Part shown: in pieces, positions 55,291-64,000 of the stretch | Layout: each line of letters starts with the position of its first letter | Numbering within the stretch: position 1 is the first letter of the stretch | NCBI GenBank assembly: GCA_023512835.1 | Contig: CM042084.1 | Location: forward strand, 45,803,609 to 45,867,608 | Direction of reading: 5' to 3' | From: Taxillus chinensis | Taxonomy: Eukaryota; Streptophyta; Magnoliopsida; Santalales; Loranthaceae | DNA: 64,000 nt | Notes under the pieces: model-generated | The model's database searches: none | The model's input: only the letters and a program-made list of their open reading frames with translations | Told to the model about the DNA's origin: nothing | Position numbers and translations under genes: made by a program

Positions 55291-55860
55291 TCTTACATCC
55301 GGAAGTCACACTTGCTAAATTTAGCATACAAGTGATGATCTCGTAGTGCCTCGCAGCACCACGGCCAAGTGCTCCTCATGCTCGGCTTGGGTTTTGGAGT
55401 ACACAAGGATGTCGTCAATAAATCTAACCACGAAGGAATCCAGGTATGGGGCAAATACCGATTCATTAGATGCATGAACACAAGGTGCGTTCGTGAGCCC
55501 AAAAGGCATCACTAACCACTCATAGTGTCCGTATCCGCACCTGAACGCCGTCTTAGGGATGTCTTCGCTCCCGACCCTCAATTGATGATATCCCGAACGC
55601 AGATCGATTTTTGAGAACCACCGTGCTCCACTCACTGGTCGAATAAGTCATCAATCCGCGGCAAAGGGTACTTGTTCTTTACCGTTACTTGATTCAACTT
55701 CCGATAATCAATGCAAAGTCGCAACGAACCATCCGCCTTCTTAGCAAACAAGACCGGTGCACCCCAAGGTGAGGTACTAGGACGGATAAAACCTTTATCT
55801 CCCGGTTCCTTTATTTGCCTGAAGCTCCCCAACTCGCAGGGTCCCATCCGGTCATGCTAC
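55291..55860 (-). pseudogene. Tekay-like reverse transcriptase
   Basis: 55632-55847 reads [39 protein letters not shown] and [12 protein letters not shown], then stops. The next frame (55321-55635) continues at once with [40 protein letters not shown] and the catalytic [10 protein letters not shown] (YADD in most relatives). The break at 55631-55640 is explained by one missing C in an expected CAGCTG word. This enzyme copies the element RNA and is a candidate to serve LARD-B in trans. Confidence 0.9.
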
Positions 55861-56515
55861 TTGTGAGATGGGTCCCACCCATGGCAACAGATTCAATCGT
55901 GAACTCGATATACGTGTGGAGGCAACTCCAACAACTCCCAGGAAAGACATCCTGGGAAATTCTCGACAACATCTGGCCACACCCTTTTCTCTAAGTTACC
56001 TTCCTCCTCAAAGGTTAGGGTGGCAAGCCTATGGGTAATATTGCCCCATAGCTCCCTCGTCGGTCCAGCTCTCCCGGCATCCCTATCCCATTCACCGACT
56101 AGGTACAGGAAGATCCCGTGGGTGTAGTAAAACGATACTCGTCGCCTATAGCGATTAATCTTAGCCTAAAGGCCATCAACCATCCATCCCCGAATCAAAC
56201 TAAAAGTCCTCATGGGCATTACGTACAAATCAAATGAGAGGTCAACCTCTCCTATCGTAGCGCACACTCTCAATACATTTGGTGGATCAACTCCACACCT
56301 CCCATTGGGGACTCGACCCTTAGAGGTCTATCGGCCTCCACACAATCAAGTCCAAGGCTCTCCACCAAGGACTTAGCAATCGGGGAGCACGAAGCTCCGG
56401 TATCAAACAATGCGGCAACAACGGTGCGAGATATTAGAATAGTACCTCGAACCACCGAAGGTCCAGCTCCACCTTCCTCGGAGGGTGATGGTAAATCCTC
56501 CATTTCGGTTGGTGC
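55861..56515 (-). pseudogene. Tekay-like aspartic protease and pol linker
   Basis: The frame 56270-56503 carries VVRGTILISRTVVAALFDTGASCSPIAKSL: the D-T-G-A-S active site is intact. It continues with SLGLDCVEADRPLRVESPMG, the usual protease body of chromoviruses. Between 55861 and 56269 the linker to RT is shifted among frames and I cannot give a clean protein. The protease would cut the gag-pol precursor. Confidence 0.85.
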
Positions 56516-57851
56516 TTAGGTAAGCGTGAACACTCTGCCTTGGCCTGCCCCACCACTAGCCTCACTTGCCTTCCCTTTTGCTCCTGCTGTAGTCCATCGG
56601 GACGCCCCTCCGATCCTCCTTGTGGTTGCCTCTCCCCCTGTGGCCTAGTGTGACTGGAACCGGCCGGCGGCCTGCCACGAATGTGCTAGCTTAGAGGTCG
56701 GGGCCTGAATTGGGGTCCACCGGCTCCCTTGTCTAAGCTTCCGGCTCCCACTTGTTCCCCGTCTTTGAAACACACCTTGCTGATGTGTCCCACCTTCCCA
56801 CGGCTATGACACGTCAAGTGCCTTCTGGGGCACTCACGTTGACGTGCCCGACGGAGGCCACAGCGGGTACACCCACTTGGGAAGTTCCCAACAGGACTCC
56901 CCCTCCCTCCAAAGTAACGGGATCTGGGTGGAGCCATTGAAGCTTGGCCCCATCCTTGGGAAAAGTCCCTCTCCGGGCTCAACCTTCGCCTCTTGGTTTC
57001 ACCGTGCTTGTCGCGCGCGCTCTGCCCCATCCGCTCCTGGTGAGCTGTCTTCCCTCCTCTAATCCTCTCTCAACAATCTTGGCGGTGTCCACGACTTCGA
57101 CATAGGTCATCGATCCAGCATCTCCACCCTTTGCTTGAGCAGGGTTTGAGACCCATGGTGAACTTATGGGCCTTCAAGGTCCTCCCTTGATATTGCTTCG
57201 GAGCAAACCGACTCAGCCCCGGAATCTCGCTCATACTCTGCTACCGAGCGCGATCCCCCTTGTGTCGCTGAACTCCTCCCGCTCTCGCCACCGCAATGAC
57301 TACGGAAAGAACTCTTCATGGAACAATGGAGGAACTCATTCCAGGCCATGGTTTCCATGTCCCGGCTTCTGAGATGCTAAGCCACCATTCCAAGGTTTCC
57401 TCCTCCAACCGCCGGACTGCTAGTCTCACTTTGTTTTCCTCCCGGGGTCGAAGAAAGGAGAACACATGCTCGATGCGCCGCGACCAGTGCTCTTCCTCCT
57501 AGAGGTTCGGCTCCTCCCTTGAACCTTGGTGGGTGTTCCTTTCGGAACGGTGTCAACACGTCTCCCTCTTCCCGCCTCACCGGCACTTCCTGCCTACACG
57601 GAGGTTCCGCCTCACGGGGTGGAGGGGGTGGCACTGCCTGTCGTGCCATCATCTCCTAACGCACCTCGTTTAGGATCTCTCCCCTGAGGTCCTCACGCAT
57701 GCCTTGCACGTTCTCACTTAGGGCCCGGACTTGGGCCATGATCCGCTCCAGGGGATCATCGCCCTCTACACGCTGTCCTCTTCCCTCTCCAAAGACGTGG
57801 AAGATTCATCTTCTACAGTGGAGTAGCTCGGGTTACTCTCCTAGGAGGCAT
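56516..57851 (-). pseudogene. Tekay-like gag with zinc knuckle
   Basis: ATG at 57849-57851 starts MPPRRVTRA, a common opening of Tekay-type gag. After a TAG and a shift the frame carries RIMAQVRALSENVQGM, a TAG where CAG is expected, and PPRFKGGAEPL (57377-57652), the gag core entry. 57164-57358 continues with NEFLHCSMKSSF and SVAEYERD. The zinc knuckle is in 56686-57030 (CTRCGLRRARQREC, CHSRGKVGHISKVCFK). 56516-56685 is a degraded gag-protease linker. Gag builds the particle and binds RNA. Confidence 0.85.
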
Positions 57852-58316
57852 AGTCTACATAATTTAAACCAAACTAGGATCAGCTTCTCTCAAGCTCTAC
57901 ACCCTCATCCCCATGGGCCATGAGGTACTCAAGCAACATTTTACATTTAAACACACGGGTAAATCACAAGCACACAACAGCAATTCATAGCAACAAGTCT
58001 CACGAGAAAATCACCGAATTTCACAAAGAACAAAATTTTGTTTTTAAGAACAAGTTTCAACAACATAGCATGTCTAATCACAATACTCATACGAAATTAA
58101 ACTAGTGCCCTAATGCCAATGCATGTATGCACCCTCAACCCAAATGCAAATGCCCTACTCCTTGGTCTAACTACCCCCGAGTACACCCCAGAAAACCAGA
58201 TAGGACCACGTTGATCGGGCATGTCCTATACTGCCTCCCTAAGAGTCTCGAACCGACCAGGGCCTCCCCACTATCCTAGGTCCACCAGACCATGAACTAT
58301 CGCTTTGATACCATAT
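57852..58316 (-). other. 5' untranslated region and primer site of Tekay-like element
   Basis: The primer site TGGTATCAAAGC (58302-58313, - strand) has one change from the perfect initiator-Met site. Then follow ~450 bases of leader sharing the word order of LARD-B (ACCATG...CCTAGG..., 'gtgccctaatgccaatgcatg' at ~58104). No gene. Confidence 0.85.
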
Positions 58317-59657
58317 TGTCACGCCCCAATTTCCGTCCACTTGGAAATGAGTAGTGACTGCCCATGCCCGCACCCGAAGGGACAAGGGGTTGGTGCAAGC
58401 ACCTTAAAAGGACTTCTAGCACGGGTCTTTGTCCCAAACCTGCACAATCAGGCTAACATGCCAAGGGGCATGCTCCTGCTCCCAAACCATGCACACAAAC
58501 ACAAATTTAATAACAACATCTCATTTTATTTCATTTCAAAGACTAAATGTTTATTACAACCCGGTCGGGGAAAAACCCCTATGAAGCCAGGTGTCTTGTT
58601 ACAAATAAAACCAAACCAAATTCCGAACATAAAACCAAAGTACAAAGAAAGGAAATAGCATAAAACTCCCAGCCCCGGGGGGCCTAGCTCCTCAGCCTTC
58701 ACCTACCGTCTACTAAACCTGCCAAAAAAACGGTTTATAGGAGGGGTGAGCAAACCATACTTCAGTGAGGATCCGGTCTCCCCAGGGACCCCGTCCCACT
58801 CTACAACATGCATGATATGTGTATGCTTGTGCTCGTGTTGTGCCTAAGGCTACGGCAGCAAACATCACCCGATAAACACTCTTTACTGAGCCCGCACCGG
58901 AGGCGAGAGGACACCCGCCACCACGGCGACATGACATACCACATCCAGGCGAATGTTGCATGGACACCAATGCAACATTTTCCACCCGAGTCGAGATATG
59001 GTCAACCACCTCCTCGGGCGCCATACCTACCCTCGGGAATGGGTGTAGACTTAGCCCACCGTCGTGAGTGCTATACCGAGACTCAGGACCATGTCCTGGC
59101 CAAATCTCAAAAGGGTCCAGCTATTGTGCCTGGCCCATATCTCAGCTCGGTCTCAAACAGATCAACGAACAAACATAGCATTACATCTCAACATGTAAAC
59201 TCGGCCACGGCATTTACACTTTATCTCGAAGGACCAACATGGTGAGATACAAGCCACACACATCGGCCTCATAGGCTTAAAATCAAATACAAATCAAACA
59301 CAGTACACACCAATCACGTAGGTATATCATCGAGACACCCATATATAAGATCTCACCAGGCATTATATTGAATACATGGCATGCAGGCCTCACAGGACAT
59401 TTCATCAAACACATGGTGGGCATAAACAAACCCAGAAAATCCTCAGACCAAATTCAACATCAGAATCAACAGAACATGCCACTGAAGGCCAACATCCATA
59501 TAGGAGATCACACCTATATGGATTTACATATATATAGGTGAATATCCTAAAACAGAGGAGAGTTAGGAAGAACATGAATCCCTACCTCAGACTTTTGTCC
59601 TAACCTCCACGCTAGACAGACTCCCAATGACACGAACCACCACGGAATCGCCCTGAG

Positions 59658-59694
<37 letters not shown>

Positions 59695-60259
59695 CCAAAC
59701 TGCAAAGAAAGAAAAACACAAGAACCCTAAACTCAAACTCAAGCCCTCATTATATAGACACTACCCACATCAAAACGACGTAGTTTTGATTAAGTAAACC
59801 CAGGATCAAAACGACGTAGTTTTGATCACACAAGTTAGTACCTTTCCACACCTATATAGGCCAAAATACTCAGAATTTCAACATGGTCCTTTGGAGAAAG
59901 TTCATTAGAATGTCAAAACCAAGGGGACCATGCAAAAATATGGCTGCACGCCAATTTGCACGTGAATTCCCCAATTCACGTGCAACTTCATATGCACTCC
60001 AAATGCGCTCAAACTTCACCCCTATCCTCCTTGCATCATTTAGAAGACAACCACACTTGCACGTGAATTGGACCCATATCACGTGCACCTCACATACACG
60101 TCCGTTTGGCCTGAAACTTCTGTGGTAGATAGAAGACATCATTCTAAGCATCTTTCCTTTTGCACGTGAATTCATTTGAGCCCATTCACTAGGTCAAAAT
60201 CTAGAAAAACTCTACTCAGAAGGCAAAACTGTGACTAACTCAAGGTACGGGTCCTTACA
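58317..60259 (-). mobile_element. 5' LTR of Tekay-like element
   Basis: - strand start TGTAAGGACCCG at 60259, end TTGGGGCGTGACA at 58317. It has the same layout as the 3' LTR: G-box palindrome 59956-59985, ACGT-core pair ~59770-59791 and ~59805-59826, ATTATATA 59749-59756, GA tract ~59660-59692, leader hairpin near 59494-59522. Most differences from the 3' LTR fall at CAG/CTG words. Confidence 0.95.
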
Positions 60260-60923
60260 CTCCTTGCTGCCGCGCTAGACGCCGTCCTCCCCATGCAAGA
60301 CGCTCTAGCAGCAACTAGCAACTCCCCTTCCTTCCCTCTCTCTAGCTCTCTCTCTCTCTTTCTCTACGACAGCTGCAGCAGCTGAAGAGAACCCTAAACC
60401 TAAAACAAGGAGTCTTCACCTCTTTATATAGACAACTCAAACCCCAAAACGACATAGTTTTGATTAAATGAATCCTAACATCAAAACGACGTAGTTTTGA
60501 TGACAGACTACAACCTTTTTGCAACCACACGTACAAAGCACTCATAATTTCACCATGGTCCTTTAGCAAAAGAGGATCAGAACAACAAAACAATGGTAAT
60601 GGGGGCTGCACGTGAGAAAGCATTCTCACGTGCATTCTCACGGGCACCTCCAAATGCTCTAGAATTTCACCAAAAGCTTTGGAACAACATCGGGAAGGCT
60701 CCCATGCAAAAATCTCCTTGCACGTGAAAGCATTCTCACGTGCATTCTCACGTGCACTCCTAATTGGGCTCAAACTTTGCCTCTTGCTTGCTTATCAACA
60801 TACAAGATGATTAAGCCAAAGTGTATGGAAAGAAAACTCCCTAAAACCCAACAATTTCCACCTAAAACGGTAAAACTCGTGGCTAACTCCTCACATCCCA
60901 AAAATGCAGGTCATTACACGCAT

Positions 60924-62316
60924 AAGCCATGTATTGTTGCCACCATGGAGGGAAAGATGGATGAACTTCAAGGTAGTAAGAACTCTTGCTGATTTTCCAT
61001 GGTGTTTGCCATGCTAGATACCCCCGAAAGCTTTGCTTCGTGCCTCAAGACCAATGTATGTGAAATCAAAGGTTTCTATCTCATGTAGCACGAGAGAATG
61101 ATCTGATGGCCCCGAGTTTTCTTCCTGCCTGAAGAGGGGTATACGCGGTTGCTCACCATGGGCCGAGTAATGGGATCCAATTATATGGCCCATAGCTGTA
61201 AATTATGTTGACTATGGGCATCCATGGAGCATTCCATATAACTTGATCATCAGTTAAGGTTTGCAACTCATTGATCCGGTCCTCTTCCGTTTCAGGTAAT
61301 TCCCATTCCTTTAGAATGAATTCAGGTAGTGCACTATGTGGTAATGCCGCCACCTCTTCGAGTTGTGCGTCTTTGCTTGGGAAGTGAGTTTTTAACCATG
61401 CACAGAGGAGTGGAAGCCATCCTTTGAAACAACCCTGCCCAGAAATCCGTACATGTGATAATGATCTTATTGTCTCAGCAAAGATTGCGGGGATCGGACC
61501 GGCCCCTCTTAATGTTTGTATCACAAGTTCGCATACAAATTCATTAATGTAACCCAAGAACTTGGGAAATACAATTAATCCATAAATGGCTAGTGTGAAC
61601 AAAGAGTAGAGTTCTATGCCCGATGCTTGAGATATTTTGTCTCTGATCACGGGCCATGGGATGACCTCGAGTCCACCCCTGCGATGCACAATCTGGGCAA
61701 CTTCCTCTTCTGTCATTCCTAGGAATTGTGATAGGGTCTGTAAGTAGGAAACATGTATGGTTGGTAGAAAAACTTCCGAGCCTCCATTGGTTGGCCGTCC
61801 CAGGAGAGCTTGATACTCTTCCATAGTAGGGGTCAAATCCTGTTTATTGAAGGTGAAACACTTCCATCTTGGATCCCAGAAATGTACTTCCGCCTTTAAT
61901 ATAGCCTCGTCGACGGGTACTCGTGTTAGATGTAAGAAGTCCCCATACTTCTTAATGTAGGCAGCCTGTATATGGAAAGGCCATTGTGCCCATATATCAT
62001 CAAGTTCCTCCTAATGGGCCGTTTGGACACGCATCTAGACTTCAGGGGCCAGTATGGTTTGCTCAGTACTTTCTCCTGAAAAGTCTCCAAAGTGTTGTTG
62101 GATTTCTGAAACTGCACGTGCGATCTCTGTCATGTCTTCTTTGTCTTCACAGTTAGCTAGGAAATGATCAAAGCTTGCCATGCTTCCTATAATGAATGTT
62201 AAGGTTTGTGCACATGAGATGGGAAAACAAACAAGGATGAATTTTATTGATGCAAATAGGACAGAATCGTCCATGCGTACAAATATATGACACAAGTTGT
62301 TCAGATGCAAATGCAA
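60924..62316 (-). pseudogene. Tat ORF1 copy B (Ogre/Tat-type DUF7745-like protein)
   Basis: Starts near 62185 with MASFDHFLANCED, preceded by upstream frame to 62316. Then EIQQHFGDFSGESTE, stop, a shifted piece at 61926-62117, and a long frame 61153-61836: MTPTMEEYQALLGRP, VAQIVHRRGGLEVIPW, ELYSLFTLAIYGLIVFP, GPIPAIFAETIRSLS, GWLPLLCAWLKTHF, NAPWMP and YNWIPLLGPW. These are hallmarks of the extra ORF upstream of gag in Tat/Ogre elements, related to the plant mobile domain; its role is not settled. The C-terminus continues to 60924 and then, beyond the nested insertion, at 49721-49852. Confidence 0.8.
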
Positions 62317-62436
62317 CTATACGATGCAAGACAAGCTTTGGGTTCCCTTAGAGAGGCGATCCCTCTTAATGCCTTCTTTTCCTTGACGAGCTTGATGCAT
62401 TATTAAATTCTCCTTCCTCGGGTTCATGTATTGTCA

Positions 62437-63800
62437 TTATTTTCCTGGTCGAAACAAGTACCAACAAGTTCTTTCTCGCTGTAGGAGGTGCTCCGCCTCT
62501 AGTTTCTCCCGCCAAGAAACATAGGATGGAACAACGTCGGGGTAATAGGAAAGAAAGCCGATTTTCCTAGGTTGGAATGCAGCGTTGAACATCCGAGTAG
62601 CAACGGATTCAGCCTTTCTAATGCCATGGTTAATATCACACTTCTCCATTCCATAGAGGACCGGGACGATTTGATTATTTCCCAGACTGCCTCTCCACTT
62701 GAAGAGGGGCATAAGCGATTCTACCCCATGGTCCGAGAAGTGGGACCCAGTTGTACCTTCCGTAGCTATACGTCATATGCTCCCTCGGCATCCAGGGCGT
62801 GGTCCAGACAACATTCGCCTTGCTCAGATGATTCAGCAACTTTGTCCACCCATTGAGATTCTTGGGTAAGAGCCAGGAGCTTCTTAGAATATCTAACATG
62901 ACAGTAGGAGGCCATGAGTAAACATCCCTGAATCGCGGAACAAAGACGGTGGAGATGGCTTTGAGCCAAATACACAAAAGAGGAGGCACCCCATGAAGCG
63001 ACCCCCTCTTGTAGTCCGGATAAATGATAGAGATCTGATGGTTTCAACGAGTATGGCCGGAATGGGGTTAACGCCACCAATCACTTGTGCCACCAGCTCG
63101 AAACGGTCCCGTCGATGTGGCCGGTCACTCGTGGAAAGATCACTAACCCGTAGATAGCAAGGGTGATGAGTGAATGGACCTTATCCTTGTTTGCACCTTC
63201 CAGCTGGCTTTTGATAAATTCCCATGGAAAGACTTCTTTGCCATCCAACCTGATCATGGGGTCAATAATCTTTTTGTCTTTGCCTAAGCATTTGAAACCC
63301 ATGAAATGTGCTAACCCCCGCCTACAAGACTTTTGTGAGTTAGGTTGGAAAACAATGTCATCTTCTTCAAAGGGGATGCGGAGGATTCTTCGATACTCCT
63401 CCAAAGTTGGCACCAGGTCGATGTCCTCAAAGGTGAAGCACCTCCGTCTCGGATCCCAGAAGTGGATCGCTACTTTGATCATATTCTCATCAACAGGGAG
63501 CTGCGACAGGTGTAAGAGATCGCTGAACTGTTGGGTGTAAGCTACATGCCTCGTGTCGGGCCATTCACTCCACGTGGCTCAGAGGTCCTTGGGGAGTTCG
63601 ACCCGAGTATCCATGACGATCTGATCGGCCATGTAGCAGTCTTGGCCGAGAAGTCTCCCAATTGTCGCTTGGATCTGAATTGAGGCACACTCCACTTCTT
63701 CCACATCTTCAGGATCTCCTGGCACCCCTCAAAAAGATTCCCAAAACTTGCCAGGTCTCCTATGTGTATGCATGGGATGACATGATATGCATATGACAAG
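62437..63800 (-). pseudogene. Tat ORF1 copy A, second DUF7745-like copy, frameshifted
   Basis: Begins GDLASFGNLFEGCQEI at ~63760. After a shift, 63081-63482 reads MIKVAIHFWDPRRRCFTFED, DLVPTLEEYRRILRIPF and SLITLAIYGLVIFPRVTGHID. It continues at 62893-63093 with NPIPAILVETIRSLS, at 62675-62989 with PPLLCIWLKAISTVF, TTPWMPREHM and RYNWVPLLGPWG, and at 62437-62712 with FNAAFQPRKIGFLSYYPDV and a WR block near the end. It is homologous to copy B and lies directly upstream in the same orientation. At least four frame changes. Confidence 0.8.
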
Positions 63801-64000
63801 CAAATTGAGTGTGGGTTAGGGTAAATTAAAGCAAAATGTGGTAAAAATGCATGAGTTAGCAAACAAGGTGCAAACAAGACCACAACAACATAAAGCACAC
63901 ACATGAAGGTCAAAAACCCCCGATGGGCATCTACACATACACCTATCTTATTCATTGGTTCCCAAACTATCTCATGTGAGAAGCTCCGTACCCCTAGAGG
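63801..64000 (-). other. Tat leader region at window end
   Basis: About 200 bases upstream of ORF1 copy A on the - strand. I see no LTR end or primer site here, so the 5' LTR of the Tat element lies outside the window. Confidence 0.4.

Larger units (their letters stand above)
50934..60259 (-). mobile_element. complete Tekay-like chromovirus (family C), TSD CTCCT
   Basis: Perfect CTCCT at 50929-50933 and 60260-60264. LTRs 58317-60259 (5') and 50934-52875 (3'), each 1.94 kb and highly similar, so a fairly recent insertion. Primer site 58302-58313, polypurine tract 52876-52888. Domain order on the - strand: gag, zinc knuckle, protease, RT, RNase H, integrase, chromodomain-like tail. Every gene has frame breaks, many at CAG/CTG words. 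Confidence 0.95.
49853..60918 (-). mobile_element. solo LARD-B LTR, itself split by the Tekay-like element
   Basis: LTR parts are 49853-50933 and 60265-60918. The - strand start TGTAATGACC is at 60918 and the end GGGGCGTGACA at 49853. CGCAT flanks both sides (49848-49852 and 60919-60923), a perfect 5-base target duplication. The net LTR is ~1.73 kb. It carries a minisatellite of CCCGAGCTTCCACAGCTACCGGG type (50290-50465), the leader hairpin near 50790-50820, GA tract near 60340-60362, ACGT-core pair (60444-60465 with one change, 60480-60501), and G-box hairpins near 60607-60632 and 60720-60745. Confidence 0.9.

Overview
The window is a block of nested LTR retrotransposons from a large plant genome, probably eudicot and probably heterochromatic. 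This is judged from element content only: Tat/Ogre-type, Athila-type and Tekay-type chromovirus Ty3/gypsy elements, a Sirevirus-like Ty1/copia remnant, plant tRNA primer-binding sites, and no recognisable host gene. I see no rRNA, tRNA gene or CRISPR array. Almost every coding stretch is a retroelement gag or pol remnant with stops or frame changes. One assembly gap of 500 N lies at 14362-14861.

Left part (1-22354). A Tat-type LTR (end at 1082) sits inside a copia pol remnant (1083-3440). An Athila-like element follows: LTR 3642-5159, tRNA-Asp PBS, gag-protease from 5360. Its protease is split by a composite insertion (7487-11735, target duplication TGCTA) that joins a TRIM/SMART-like mini-element to half of a non-coding element in inverted orientation. 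The protease resumes at 11741 and is cut again at 11935 by a Tat-like LTR that runs into the gap. An inverted LTR piece ends at 15866. Then come 5.2 kb of unassigned sequence (15867-21074) and one more LTR (21075-22131).

Middle part (22355-42193). Two copies of one non-autonomous family (here called LARD-B) lie on the + strand: 22355-31025, with both LTRs, and 34371-42193, with a truncated 5' LTR. Their LTRs are about 1.9 kb and their internal regions about 4.6-4.7 kb. The internal regions are shared in order but hold only a short gag-like piece and a broken zinc knuckle. Between them lie an orphan LTR/gag scrap (31026-31812) and a second Athila-like 5' end (31813-34370).

Right part (42194-64000). 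A Tat/Ogre-type element on the - strand holds two tandem ORF1 copies, gag, protease, RT, RNase H and a second RNase H. It is interrupted by a solo LTR of family C (43633-45595) and by a solo LARD-B LTR (49853-60918, TSD CGCAT). The latter is itself split by a complete Tekay-like chromovirus (50934-60259, TSD CTCCT). That chromovirus shares primer site, polypurine tract, LTR ends and leader structure with LARD-B, so it is the best candidate in the window for the autonomous partner.

The most interesting signal is in the LTRs. LARD-B, family C and the Athila-like LTRs share a U3 module: G-box palindromes, ACGT-core near-palindromes, a TATA box and a GA tract. LARD-B and family C also share a leader hairpin. 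Several stems keep pairing through compensatory changes. Differences between LTR pairs cluster at CAG/CTG trinucleotides, which looks like consensus error at methylated CHG sites, so some 'broken' frames may be artefacts.
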